This document shows, piece after piece, positions 16,806 through 25,971 of a stretch of 64,000 nucleotides of DNA. The stretch is from Curtobacterium sp. MCLR17_007. GTDB lineage: Bacteria > Actinomycetota > Actinomycetes > Actinomycetales > Microbacteriaceae. The DNA is taken from contig NZ_CP126271.1 of assembly GCF_003234655.2 (NCBI RefSeq), positions 434,001-498,000 on the forward strand, in the 5' to 3' direction. The notes beneath the pieces are model-generated. The model was not told the origin of the DNA. It searched no databases and was given only the letters and a program-made list of their open reading frames with translations. Position numbers and translations under genes: made by a program. Each line of letters starts with the position of its first letter. The stretch's first letter is position 1.

Positions 16806-19800
16806 TCAGCCCAGGAGCACCGTCCACGCCGTCGTCGCCGGCCAGAGCTGGTGCTCCGGCAGCACGTCCAGACCGCACGCACGCGAGCCCAGGCCGTGCT
16901 GCGCGGCGTCGAGGTACAGGTAGGTGGCGTCCGGCGTCGGCAGCTCGTACGGGTGGCCGGCCCGGGCGACCTGCTGCGCGGTCCACGGAGTCAGCGTGAA
17001 CCCGGTCCGCCGCGCGCCGACGGACGACACCGTGAACGGACCGACCCGCAGCGTACGGAGGTCCGGTCGGTGCCCGGACTCCTGCGGTCGCGAGTAGTTC
17101 GCCGTCAGCAGCGACACCGGTGATCCGAAGACGCCGACGTGCGCCGCGTGCGACGAGTCCGCGTACGACTCGAGCGGCCCCGTCCCGAACCACTCCGCCG
17201 ACTCGTCCACCAGGGACGCCGGCAGGTCGATGCGGACACCGATCCGCGGCCAGGTGATGCCCCACTCGCCGAACGGGACGGCCGTGGTGTCGAGCAGCAG
17301 CCCGTCGTCGGTCAGCGTCCACCGGTGCGTCACGTCCACACCGGCACCGCTGTTCGCCGCCGCGACGCGGACGCGCTGCACCAGCCCGTGCTCGGACCGT
17401 TCGACGTGCACCAGACGGTGCGTCAACCGGTCGAGCCCGTGCGCGAGCCACTTCGTCGCGGATGCCGGCGCGGACGGGTCGCCGACGCCGTGCGTCAGCA
17501 CCGGGTCGGCGGTCTCGTAGCCGCCCTGGGACGCGAGCCGGTCGTTGTCGGTCGGTGCACGCCAGAGCTCCAGACGGGGGCCCGCCACGTCCTGTCCCTT
17601 CCAGCTGGACAGGTCCCCGCGCTCGGTGAAGGTCGCGTCGCCCAGGCGGTCGCCGTCCCAGCCCTGCCGGGAGGCGCGTGGGGCCTCCGCCTCGCGCGAC
17701 GCGACGAGCGTCTGGGCGCGCGCGACGACGTGGCCGGTGTCCGCCCAGGCCGTCGGCCCGGCGAGCTCCGCGACGACGTCGAGCCAGAGCTCCTCCCCGG
17801 GCGCGATCGGCCCGGCTGCGGCCTCGAGCACCTCGGTCGGGACCGGCACGGTGGCCGACTCCCGCGCGGCGACGACCCCGGGGGCGAGCCGTCCCTCGTG
17901 CTCGACGACGCCGTTGCGCGACAGGGTCCACCGGAACCGCAGCCCGGCGGTTGACGCCGAGTGGAAGCGGTTCTCGACCAGGACCGTCGTCGTGCCGAGC
18001 GACATCCGGATCGGGGCCACGACGGCCGCGAACTCCGCCAGCCCCGGCGTCGGGGTGTCGTCGGGCAGCACCAGGCCGTCCATCACGAAGTTGCCGTCGT
18101 GGACGACTTCGTGGAAGTCGCCGCCGTACCCGTAGAAGGGCGTGCCGTCGGGCGTGTGGGTGAGCAGGCCGTGGTCGCGCCACTCCCACACGAAGCCGCC
18201 GTGCAGGCGCGGGTACCGATCAACCAGGGCCTCGTACTCGGCGATCTGTCCGGGGCCGTTGCCCATCGCGTGCACGTACTCGCAGTGGATGAACGGCTTC
18301 GAGCGCTGCCGGGCCGCCTCGGCCGGACCGCACCCGAGCAGCGGGGTCGCAGTGCCGCCGCCGATCGACTCGGTCTCCTGCAGCGTCGGGTACATCCGCG
18401 AGTACACGTCGGTGTACTCGCCCGTGTAGTCGCCCTCGTAGTGGACGGGGCGCTCGTCGTCGCGGCGGTGTACCCAGTTCGACATCGCGGCCAGGTTGCG
18501 CCCGGTGCCGGACTCGTTGCCGAGGGACCACATCACGATGGACGCGTGGTTCTTGTCCCGCTCGACGGTGCGCGCGATGCGGTCGAGGTAGGCGTCCTCC
18601 CACGCGGGGTCGTCGGAGGGGTTGCCCTGCCACCCGACGAACAGGAACCCGTGGGTCTCGAGGTCGCACTCCAGGATGACCCAGAAGCCGAGCTCGTCCG
18701 CCAGGTCCAGCACGCGTGGGTGCGGCGGGTAGTGCGAGGTCCGGATCGCGTTGACGTTGTTGCGCTTCATCAGCGCCATGTCCGCACGGGCATGGGCCTC
18801 GTCGAACACGCGACCGCGCTCCGGGTGGGTCTCGTGGCGGTTCACACCGTGGAACACGACGCGCTCGCCGTTGACCAGGAACCGGTCGCCCTCGATGCGG
18901 ACGCTGCGGAACCCGAGCCGCAGGGTGACGGTCTCCCCGCCTGCGGTGCCGCCCGCGTCGGTGCCCGAGGACAGCGTCGCGTCGTACAGCCGCGGCAGCT
19001 CGGCGCTCCACGGGTCGACGCCCTCGACCGCGATCGGCTGCACGTCGTCGGTCGACGCCCAGGTCACGTCGACGCCCAGGTCCGGCACGGCGAACCGCAC
19101 CGGGAACACCGCGTCGAGCGTGGGGAACGAGATCGTGCCGGTCCCGGTGGACGGACGACCCGAGGCCGCGGTGCCCGCCGAGGCGGCGTCACCGAGCGTG
19201 GCGGTCCAGCCGGCGCGCACGAAGACGTCGTCGATCGGCGCCGTGGGCCGTGCGAGCAGCGTGACGTCGCGGAAGATGCCAGGGAGCCACCACTGGTCCT
19301 GGTCCTCGAGGTACGAGGCCGCCGACCACTGGTGCACCCGGACGCGGAGCTCGTTCGTCCCGGGCCGCAGCAGCTCGGTCACGTCGAACTCGGTCGCCAG
19401 ACGCGACCCGGTGCTCCACCCGACGAGCGCGTCGTTCAGCCACACCCGGAAGTGCGACTCGACCCCGTCGAAGCGCAGCAGCACCCGGCCGGCGGCGTCG
19501 AACGTCGTCGGGACCGCGAACGTGCGCCGGTAGTCGCCGGTCGGGTTCTCCTCCGGCGGGTGTGGCGGGTCGATCGGGAACGGGTACTGCAGGTTCGTGT
19601 AGCTCGGCGAGCCGTGCCCGTGGAGCACCCAGTGCGCCGGCACCGGGATCGTGCCCCAGTCGGCGTCGGCGCCCGGCAGCGGGACGTCCGCCACCGGCGA
19701 CCAGCGGAAGTCCCACTCCCCGTTCAGTGACAGGGCGGGAGCGTCCGTGTGCAACCAGGCACGGGGTGCCAGTCGGGACGCCGAACCCGGCGTGGTGGCG

Positions 19801-19829
19801 TGCAGGTCGTCGATGGCGGCGTTGGTCAA
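16806..19829 (-). CDS. Beta-galactosidase, GH2 (LacZ type)
   Basis: 1007-residue GH2 enzyme, the normal LacZ length. Order: sugar-binding domain from about residue 40, two immunoglobulin-like domains, TIM barrel from about residue 330, then the C-terminal beta-galactosidase small-chain domain. The acid/base Glu is in WSLGNESGTG (about residue 436) and the nucleophile Glu in HCEYVHAMGNGPG (about residue 516). No signal peptide, so it acts in the cytoplasm on imported galactosides. TTG 19829 overlaps the permease stop (TTGA), making it the last gene of an uptake-and-hydrolysis operon. Confidence 0.92.
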   Translation of the reverse strand: MTNAAIDDLHATTPGSASRLAPRAWLHTDAPALSLNGEWDFRWSPVADVPLPGADADWGTIPVPAHWVLHGHGSPSYTNLQYPFPIDPPHPPEENPTGDYRRTFAVPTTFDAAGRVLLRFDGVESHFRVWLNDALVGWSTGSRLATEFDVTELLRPGTNELRVRVHQWSAASYLEDQDQWWLPGIFRDVTLLARPTAPIDDVFVRAGWTATLGDAASAGTAASGRPSTGTGTISFPTLDAVFPVRFAVPDLGVDVTWASTDDVQPIAVEGVDPWSAELPRLYDATLSSGTDAGGTAGGETVTLRLGFRSVRIEGDRFLVNGERVVFHGVNRHETHPERGRVFDEAHARADMALMKRNNVNAIRTSHYPPHPRVLDLADELGFWVILECDLETHGFLFVGWQGNPSDDPAWEDAYLDRIARTVERDKNHASIVMWSLGNESGTGRNLAAMSNWVHRRDDERPVHYEGDYTGEYTDVYSRMYPTLQETESIGGGTATPLLGCGPAEAARQRSKPFIHCEYVHAMGNGPGQIAEYEALVDRYPRLHGGFVWEWRDHGLLTHTPDGTPFYGYGGDFHEVVHDGNFVMDGLVLPDDTPTPGLAEFAAVVAPIRMSLGTTTVLVENRFHSASTAGLRFRWTLSRNGVVEHEGRLAPGVVAARESATVPVPTEVLEAAAGPIAPGEELWLDVVAELAGPTAWADTGHVVARAQTLVASREAEAPRASRQGWDGDRLGDATFTERGDLSSWKGQDVAGPRLELWRAPTDNDRLASQGGYETADPVLTHGVGDPSAPASATKWLAHGLDRLTHRLVHVERSEHGLVQRVRVAAANSGAGVDVTHRWTLTDDGLLLDTTAVPFGEWGITWPRIGVRIDLPASLVDESAEWFGTGPLESYADSSHAAHVGVFGSPVSLLTANYSRPQESGHRPDLRTLRVGPFTVSSVGARRTGFTLTPWTAQQVARAGHPYELPTPDATYLYLDAAQHGLGSRACGLDVLPEHQLWPATTAWTVLLG

Positions 19830-20761
19830 CCCTTGACCGATCCTTCCGTGAGGCCCCCGCGCCAGAAGCGCTGCAGGACGATGATGGCGATGACGAGCGG
19901 GATGACCGAGACGAGCACCCCGCCGGTGGTGAGCTGGTAGAACTCCGGCAGTCGGTCGACCTGGGCCCGCCAGTTGTTGAGTCCCAGTGTGATCGGGTAC
20001 AGCTTCTGGTCCGCCAGCATGATCAGCGGCAGGAAGAAGTTGTTCCAGATGCCGACGACCTGGAACAGGAACACGGTCACCAGCGCCGGGGTCAGCTGCC
20101 GCAGCACGATGGTGTGGAAGATCCGCAGCTCACTGGCACCGTCGAGTCGAGCGGACTCCATGAGCGCCGTGTCGACCGAGGCCGCCGCGTACACCCGGCA
20201 CAGGAACAGGCCGAACGGCGAGACCAGGCTCGGGATGAGCACGCTCCAGTACGTGTCGGTCAGGCCCATCGTCGAGAACAGCAGGAACAGCGGCAGCGCC
20301 GTCGCCGTGCCCGGCACGAGCACACCGCCGAGGATCGTCCCGAACACCAGCTGTCGTCCGCGGAACTCGTACTTGGCCAGGGCGTACCCGCCGGCGGCGG
20401 CGAAGTACGTCGCCAGGACCGCACCGACGCCCGAGTACAGGATGCTGTTCGCGATCCAGCGGACGAAGATCCCGCCGTCGTACGTGAACACCTGCTGGAG
20501 GTTGCTGAACAGGGCGAAGTCGCCGCCGAACCAGAAGCCGTTCGTCGCGAACAGCGCGCCGGTCGTCTTCGTGGCGGCGATGACCACCCAGTACAGCGGC
20601 ACCAGGAAGTAGATCGCGACGATGACCAGGATCCCCGTCACCACGATCTGCGACTTGCCGGAGCGGTCGAGTCGGCGGCGCTGGTGCGACGAGATCGACG
20701 TGGTGTCGACGGGCGGCGCGCTCTGCGCGGTCGCTGGCGCCTGGATCGCTTCACTGGTCAT
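19826..20761 (-). CDS. Carbohydrate ABC transporter permease (MalG family)
   Basis: 311-residue inner-membrane permease with six helices and a polar N-terminus of about 40 residues. The EAA loop is ESARLDGASELRIFHTIVLRQLTP near residue 205, which docks the ATPase. It pairs with the MalF-like gene upstream. ATG 20761 overlaps that gene's stop. No ATPase gene is present in the operon, so a shared MsiK-type ATPase encoded elsewhere is expected, as is usual for actinobacterial CUT1 systems. Confidence 0.9.
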   Translation of the reverse strand: MTSEAIQAPATAQSAPPVDTTSISSHQRRRLDRSGKSQIVVTGILVIVAIYFLVPLYWVVIAATKTTGALFATNGFWFGGDFALFSNLQQVFTYDGGIFVRWIANSILYSGVGAVLATYFAAAGGYALAKYEFRGRQLVFGTILGGVLVPGTATALPLFLLFSTMGLTDTYWSVLIPSLVSPFGLFLCRVYAAASVDTALMESARLDGASELRIFHTIVLRQLTPALVTVFLFQVVGIWNNFFLPLIMLADQKLYPITLGLNNWRAQVDRLPEFYQLTTGGVLVSVIPLVIAIIVLQRFWRGGLTEGSVKG

Positions 20762-21849
20762 GCTTCCGCCCCCTGCGTTCCGTGCTGCTGACCGGACCTG
20801 GCCGGGAGGCCCTGGTCGGCTTGGTTGGTGACCGGACGGACGGCGGATGCGCGCGTCTGGAGCGCGCGCCGGGCCTCCTGGCCGTCCCGCCTGGCCCGCT
20901 TGCGCTGGTCGCGCTCGTTCTTCGGTGCCCGGTTCGTCAGCGCCAGGAACGCGAACGACAGGATGAAGGCGGCCAGGGCGATGATGACCGCCTGTGCACT
21001 CGCGACGCCGTACTCGTTGAACGCGAACGCGTTCGTGTACGCGGCGTAGTTCGGCGTGTACTCGGTGTCGATCGCCGGGGCGACCGTCGACAGGATCTGT
21101 GGCTCGGCGAAGAGCTGCAGGGTGCCGATGATCGAGAACACCGTCGTCAGCACCAGCGCGGGTGCGATCAGCGGGATCTGGATGCGCCACGCGACCTGGA
21201 ACGGGCCGGCGCCGTCCATCTTGGCGGCCTCGTAGACCTCGCCGGGGATCGACTTCAGCTGCGCCACGATGATGAGCATGTTGTAGCCGGTGTACGTCCA
21301 CGTGACGATGTTCGCGATCGACCACAGCACGCTGTTGGCGCCGAGGAAGTCCGGCTGCAGCCCCATCGACTGCAGCAGCGACACGATCGGGGACAGCCCG
21401 GGCACGTACAGGAACGACCAGAGGATCGTCGCGATGACGCCCGGGACCCCGTACGGCATGAAGTAGATCGCCCGGAAGAAGCCCGGCCAGCGGGCGCTCG
21501 CCGACTCGAGCAGCAGCGCCAGGATGGTGCACGCGATGATCATCACCGGCACCTGGACGATGCCGAACAGCAGCATGCGGCCGATCGAGGCGACGAAGCC
21601 CGAGTCGTTGAGCGCGGTGACGTAGTTGTCGAACCCGGCGAACCGGCCCGTCACGCCGTCCTCGCCGAACAGGCCCTTGCGGTCGACGGTGGTGAAGCTC
21701 TGGAACAGGGCGCTGATGATCGGGATGATGAACGTCAGCACGAAGAGCGCCAGGAACGGCGCGAGCAGCACCCACGGTGCACGCTGCTGCGCGCGCGTGG
21801 CCTTGGTGCCGGTGCGGAAGGTCGGCTTGGTCGCCGTGTCCTGGGTCAT
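20758..21849 (-). CDS. Carbohydrate ABC transporter permease (MalF family)
   Basis: 363-residue permease of the CUT1 class. The N-terminus carries the conserved PWVLLAPFLALF helix and the EAA loop is EAAKMDGAGPFQVAWRIQIPLIAP near residue 213. Six membrane helices are followed by an unusually long charged C-terminal extension of about 55 residues (from about 308) rich in Arg, Gln and Ala. ATG 21849 overlaps the solute-binding protein stop. Substrate is inferred to be a galactoside from the linked GH2 gene. Confidence 0.9.
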   Translation of the reverse strand: MTQDTATKPTFRTGTKATRAQQRAPWVLLAPFLALFVLTFIIPIISALFQSFTTVDRKGLFGEDGVTGRFAGFDNYVTALNDSGFVASIGRMLLFGIVQVPVMIIACTILALLLESASARWPGFFRAIYFMPYGVPGVIATILWSFLYVPGLSPIVSLLQSMGLQPDFLGANSVLWSIANIVTWTYTGYNMLIIVAQLKSIPGEVYEAAKMDGAGPFQVAWRIQIPLIAPALVLTTVFSIIGTLQLFAEPQILSTVAPAIDTEYTPNYAAYTNAFAFNEYGVASAQAVIIALAAFILSFAFLALTNRAPKNERDQRKRARRDGQEARRALQTRASAVRPVTNQADQGLPARSGQQHGTQGAEA

Positions 21850-23210
21850 CGTGCCGTCCTGACGCTGAGGCCCTTGTCCTTGAAGGACTGGACGATCTCG
21901 GCCTGGGCCAGCTCGACGGCGTCCGAGAGCTTGAGGTTGCCGGTGATCTTGCGGCGGAACTGGTTCTGCAGCGACGTGAACGCCGACTGCGTCACGGGCG
22001 ACCACGACCAGTCGACGTTCTGCTCCTTGGCCGCGGGGACGAAGACGTCCTCGTTGTAGTTCTGGCCGGAGAACCACGCGGAGGGCTTCTCGCGCTGGGC
22101 GCCGATGTAGTCCGTCGCGGGGGACCAGCCGATGCCGCAGTACTTGATCATCGCGTCGATGCCGTCCTTCGAGGTCGTCATCCAGGTGATGAACTCGAGG
22201 GCTTCCTTCGGGTGCTTCGCGTTCGCCAGGACCGCGGCGCTCGAGCCGCCGATCGCGCTCGAGCCGAAGCCGGACGCGTCCCACTTCTGCATGGGGGCGA
22301 CCTTCCACTTGCCCTTGCCACCCTGGATCGACTCGATCAGGGCGTCGCCCCAGCTCGCGCTCGTCACCGCGGCGATCCGGCCGCTGGCGCACGCGGCGTA
22401 CCAGCCGGGGGAGTAGGCGCCGGCGCTGGTGTCGACCAGGTCGTCGTCGATGCAGCCGTCGAAGAAGTCGGCGACCTTCAGCGTGGCGTCGTCGGTCATG
22501 TCCACGACCCACTCGTCACCGTCGACCTTGAACCACCGGGCGCCGGCCTGCTGGGCGTAGGCGGCGAAGGGCGAGGCGTCTGCGACCGGGAACACCTCGA
22601 GGTAGTTCTGCTTGCCCGTCTTCCGGACCTTGTCGGACAGCACCTTCCACTCGTCCCACGTCGACGGGGGTTCGCCGCCGGCCTGCTCGAGGATCGCGGT
22701 CTGGTAGTAGAACCCCATGGGGCCGGTGTCCTGCGGGATGCCGTAGACGCCGTCGACGAACTCGACCTGGGCCCAGGCGGCCTCGTCGTACTTCGACTGG
22801 AAGTCCTTCGCGCCGTAGCGGGCCAGGTCGACCAGGCCGTTGGCCAGCATGAACTCGGGGATCTGCCGGAGCTCGACCTGCCCGATGTCGGGGCCGCCGC
22901 CGGCCGCGAGCGCGGAGTACATCTTCTGGTACCCGCCGGAGTTGCCACCGGGGATCCAGTTGGCCTGCACCTGGATCCTCGGGTTCTTCGCGTTCCAGAC
23001 ATCGCAGACCTTCTGCAGGTCCTTGAGCCAGGCCCAGTAGGTCAGCGTGACGGTCTCGCCGCCCGCTGCGGCCGGCACGAGCGCGGCCTTGTTGACGTTG
23101 GTCGACCCCGGGACCGCACAGCCGGCCAGCAGACCGGTCGCCGCAGCGCCGATCCCGAAGCCGAACAGCTGTCGTCTCGTCAGGGGTCCTCGTGTGTTCG
23201 TGGGCGTCAT
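21846..23210 (-). CDS. Sugar ABC transporter substrate-binding lipoprotein
   Basis: 454-residue family 1 extracellular binding protein. The N-terminus has a twin-arginine motif (TRRQLFGFG, residues 11-19) and a lipobox LLAGC with Cys31, so Tat export followed by lipidation is likely. The mature part shows the usual VTLTYWAW opening and the GIPQDTGPMGFYY and SPGWYAACASG segments. ATG 23210 has AGGT at about 8 bp. First gene of the operon that continues with two permeases and a GH2 beta-galactosidase. Confidence 0.9.
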   Translation of the reverse strand: MTPTNTRGPLTRRQLFGFGIGAAATGLLAGCAVPGSTNVNKAALVPAAAGGETVTLTYWAWLKDLQKVCDVWNAKNPRIQVQANWIPGGNSGGYQKMYSALAAGGGPDIGQVELRQIPEFMLANGLVDLARYGAKDFQSKYDEAAWAQVEFVDGVYGIPQDTGPMGFYYQTAILEQAGGEPPSTWDEWKVLSDKVRKTGKQNYLEVFPVADASPFAAYAQQAGARWFKVDGDEWVVDMTDDATLKVADFFDGCIDDDLVDTSAGAYSPGWYAACASGRIAAVTSASWGDALIESIQGGKGKWKVAPMQKWDASGFGSSAIGGSSAAVLANAKHPKEALEFITWMTTSKDGIDAMIKYCGIGWSPATDYIGAQREKPSAWFSGQNYNEDVFVPAAKEQNVDWSWSPVTQSAFTSLQNQFRRKITGNLKLSDAVELAQAEIVQSFKDKGLSVRTAR

Positions 23211-23402
23211 TGCCTGCACCTCGGTTCGTCGGCGAGCGGGTTGCCCGCCCAGCCTGGCACAAAACCGAGCGGTACTGCGATTTCGGGACTGGGTGTTCGC
23301 TCCGACCTGCGCGCGCGCCGCCCCGTGAGGGTGGATCGTGGTCGGAACGTGAGAGCGCAGGGGCTCGGCGAGTTCCTGCTTCGTCCTACCGAAGGAGCTG
23401 CC

Positions 23403-24551
23403 ATGACGTCGACGAACGCCACGAACGAACTGCACCGGACCCTGGGCCATCGTCTGGAGCGCGGGGGGACCTGGGCCTGGGCCTACGTCGACGCCTCCGG
23501 GAACGTCGAGGACCCGCGCCGGCAGGCCGCACTGAAGCTCCGCGGTGTCGAGGAGTCGCTCCGGGCCTCCGGGTCGGACACCACCGCCGTCGACGTCATC
23601 GCCGGAGAGCTCGAGGACACCCCCGGGGTGCCGTCGCCCGTCGCGCGGTACGTGCTCGTGCACGACGGCGAACTCGTGCTCAGCGAGGTCCTGCCCGGGC
23701 CGATGCAGGCGTCCGAGTCCATCGGCGCCGGGGCCGTCCCCGACCTGGTGCCGCTCGTCGCGCACCGACCGATCGAGCTGCCCTTCCTGGTCGTCCAGGT
23801 CGGCAAGGACGGCGGCGGCTACCGCGCGTTCAAGCTCGGGCACCCCGCGACCGCCGACGACGAGGTGCGGGTCGACGGCGAGACCTTCGACCAGCACAAG
23901 GTCAAGGGCGGGTTCGGCGACTGGAAGCAGCCGCGGTGGCAGAGTCGGACCGAGGAGGTCTGGCGCCAGAACACGGCCGAGGTCGCCACGGCGATCGACA
24001 AGGCCGTCGCCCGGTTGAGCCCGGCGCTCATCGTGGTGGCCGGCGACTCGCAGGCCCGACCGATGCTGCTCGAGAAGCTGTCCGCCGAGGCGCGGAAGCT
24101 CGTCAGCGAGGTCCCCGGCGGCGGGTTCGACGAGACCGTCCTCGGCGACCACACCCGCGTCGCCCTGGCCCGGGTCATCGCCACGCACCGCCACGACCTC
24201 GAGGACCTGCTCCGCACCCACGTCGGGCGCGGTGACAACCAGGCCGTCACCGGGCTGGGCCCCGTCGTCGAGGCGCTGCAGCAGGCCCAGGGCGCGACGA
24301 TCGCCCTCGACGCGGTGGCCATCGGCGACCGCACGCTGCTGGCACTCGGGTCCGCGCCGTGGGTCGCGACCGCGCCCGAACAGGCCGCCGGCGTCCCGGT
24401 GATCGGCCCCGTGCCCGCCGTGTGTGCGCTGGTGCGTGCCGCGGTGCTGACGGACGCCGAGCTCGTGCTCGTCAACGCGGCGTCGTTGCCCGGGGGTGCG
24501 GCTGCAGCGGCGCTGCTGCGGTGGCCGGTGGGCCCGACCGTGCCGGCCTGA
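23403..24551 (+). CDS. Rv2629/Balon-family ribosome hibernation factor
   Basis: 382-residue bacterial archaeo-eukaryotic release-factor-like protein (baeRF family 2; also annotated Vms1/Ankzf1-type). It has three regions as in aRF1: an N-terminal domain to about residue 130, a central domain containing KVKGGFGDWKQPRW near residues 163-176, where release factors carry GGQ, and a C-terminal L7Ae-like domain with VTGLGPVVEAL near residue 280. The catalytic GGQ is absent, as in Balon and Rv2629. These relatives occupy the ribosomal A site in dormant cells. ATG 23403 has AAGGAG at 23392-23397. Divergent from the galactoside operon. Confidence 0.8.
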   Translation: MTSTNATNELHRTLGHRLERGGTWAWAYVDASGNVEDPRRQAALKLRGVEESLRASGSDTTAVDVIAGELEDTPGVPSPVARYVLVHDGELVLSEVLPGPMQASESIGAGAVPDLVPLVAHRPIELPFLVVQVGKDGGGYRAFKLGHPATADDEVRVDGETFDQHKVKGGFGDWKQPRWQSRTEEVWRQNTAEVATAIDKAVARLSPALIVVAGDSQARPMLLEKLSAEARKLVSEVPGGGFDETVLGDHTRVALARVIATHRHDLEDLLRTHVGRGDNQAVTGLGPVVEALQQAQGATIALDAVAIGDRTLLALGSAPWVATAPEQAAGVPVIGPVPAVCALVRAAVLTDAELVLVNAASLPGGAAAAALLRWPVGPTVPA

Positions 24552-24588
24552 GCCGCGGGTCGGCCCTGCGCCCGCCGGAATCCCCGCA

Positions 24589-24649
24589 GGAGGTCGAATC
24601 GCGCGTTGTCGGTCGGGTCTTCCCGCTGCCGACGCGCGATTCGACCTCC
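24589..24649. terminator. Large bidirectional hairpin between convergent genes
   Basis: Perfect 17-bp inverted repeat, GGAGGTCGAATCGCGCG (24589-24605) and its complement (24633-24649), with a 27-bp loop. It lies between the stop of the Rv2629-like gene and the stop of the convergent MFS gene. Near-matching CCGCA/TGCGG flanks could extend it. Probable terminator for both, though the arm length is unusual. Confidence 0.6.
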
Positions 24650-24683
24650 CGTTGCGGACGGTGTGGGATCGAACGAGCGCGCG

Positions 24684-25886
24684 TCAGTCGTGGGAGCGAT
24701 CGGCGCGGGGGACCAGGGGCAGCGCCAGCAGGGGCAACACCGCCACGATGCCGAACGACGCCGCGAAGCCGAGTGCCCCGACCAGGGCCCCGATGCCCGG
24801 ACCCACGGCGCTCGCCGCCAGGAACTGCCCGGTGTTCTGCGCGCCCAGCGCCCGACCCGACCAGAACGGCCCCGCTGCCTCGGCCACCGAGGTGTACGCC
24901 AGCCCGTTGTCCGCGACCGTGACGCTCGTCGCCACCACGAGGAACACCGCCGCCCCGGCCAGGTGGGTGGCGTCCACCGCCGCCAGCACCGCCATCACGA
25001 CCGCCGCGCTGACCGCCACGATTCGCAGCGGCCCGACCCGGGAGCCCACGCGGTCGCTCCACCCGCCCACCAGGATCCGCCCGATCGCCCCGACGAACTG
25101 GGACGCCCCGACGAGCAGGCCGGCCGCGGGCGTCGACCACCCGAGCCCGACCAGCCAGACCAGGCCGTAGGTCGACAGCGTGAACTGCGGGACCACGAGC
25201 AGGACCGACACGGCGTGCACCCGCCACAGGAAGCCGTTCGTCCGGTAGGGGTTCGCCGTGGCCGCCGCCGGCGCGCTCCCGCGAGCGAGCCGAGGCGGGT
25301 TCGCGATGCCGATCGCGCACAGCACCGCGAGCACCGCGCAGAGCACCACCGGCAGCACGAGCGCGGCCCGGATGCCCGACGCCTCGGCGAACTGCGGCAC
25401 GGTGACCGCCGCCAGCGTGACCCCGAGCGGCTGCGACATCTGCCTGATCCCCATCGCCAGGCCGCGACGCTCCTTCGGGAACCACCCCACGACCACGCGA
25501 CCACTGGCGGCGTTCGTCGAGGCGCTCGTCATGCCGGCGGCCAGGAAGGCCAGTCCGAGCAGGACCGGATCACCGGCGGCGACCCACGCCGCGACGACCG
25601 CCAGGGTGGTCAGCACCAGGCCGCCGGCGATGACGACGCGCTCGCCGACCCGGTCGGTCAGCGCGCCCCAGGCGATGAGCGTCAGCACCATGCCGAACGT
25701 CGGCGCCGCGGCGAGCACGCCGGCCAGGGCGAGCGGGGTGCCCTGGGCGTGCAGGTAGGGGATGAGCAGTGCCGGCGCCGAGACGACGAGCGTGCCCGCT
25801 GCCTGGGCCGCGACGCCGAGCGCGAGCATCGTCCAGGCACGGGTGGGGATGCGTGTCGCGGGGGTGGCGGGAGCCGAGGTGGTCAC
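24684..25886 (-). CDS. MFS transporter
   Basis: 400-residue major facilitator with twelve predicted helices. The loop 2-3 motif GALTDRVGERVVIAGG and the loop 8-9 counterpart GGWSDRVGSRVGP are present, as is the FPKERRGLAMGIRQMSQPLG segment of nitrate/oxalate-like and uncharacterised MFS members. Substrate unknown. GTG 25886 is preferred; an ATG at 25937 would place the start inside the GntR operators. The gene is divergent from the GntR regulator and shares its control region, so the regulator probably controls export or uptake by this protein. Confidence 0.83.
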   Translation of the reverse strand: MTTSAPATPATRIPTRAWTMLALGVAAQAAGTLVVSAPALLIPYLHAQGTPLALAGVLAAAPTFGMVLTLIAWGALTDRVGERVVIAGGLVLTTLAVVAAWVAAGDPVLLGLAFLAAGMTSASTNAASGRVVVGWFPKERRGLAMGIRQMSQPLGVTLAAVTVPQFAEASGIRAALVLPVVLCAVLAVLCAIGIANPPRLARGSAPAAATANPYRTNGFLWRVHAVSVLLVVPQFTLSTYGLVWLVGLGWSTPAAGLLVGASQFVGAIGRILVGGWSDRVGSRVGPLRIVAVSAAVVMAVLAAVDATHLAGAAVFLVVATSVTVADNGLAYTSVAEAAGPFWSGRALGAQNTGQFLAASAVGPGIGALVGALGFAASFGIVAVLPLLALPLVPRADRSHD

Positions 25887-25912
25887 GAGCAGTCGTTTCG
25901 TCGCGGAACTGA

Positions 25913-25936
25913 TTGGTATACCAAAACGGTATACCA
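25913..25936. promoter_or_regulatory. Two GntR-type operators (GGTATACC) between MFS and regulator genes
   Basis: TTGGTATACCAA (25913-25924) is a perfect 12-bp palindrome of the FadR/GntR kind, and a second GGTATACC lies at 25928-25935, 13 bp centre to centre. They sit between the divergent MFS and GntR genes and would cover the -35 region of the regulator promoter. Autoregulation plus control of the transporter is the simplest reading. Confidence 0.75.
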
Positions 25937-25954
25937 TCCGCGCCGCACCGCCAC

Positions 25955-25971
25955 TAGGCTGATCTGCCGTG
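25955..25971 (+). promoter_or_regulatory. Leaderless-type promoter of the GntR gene
   Basis: TAGGCT (25955-25960) as -10, with the GTG start 8 bp downstream at 25969 and no ribosome-binding site. Identical hexamer and nearly the same spacing as at the SDR gene (7823). Confidence 0.55.

Noticed and set aside
22000..23300. Search for a LacI-type operator before the galactoside operon
   Set aside because: No GCGC-centred palindrome is visible in 23211-23402; regulation of this operon could not be assigned.
25887..25937. ATG 25937 as start of the MFS transporter
   Set aside because: It would place the first codons inside the two GntR operators and add a non-conserved N-terminus; GTG 25886 is preferred.
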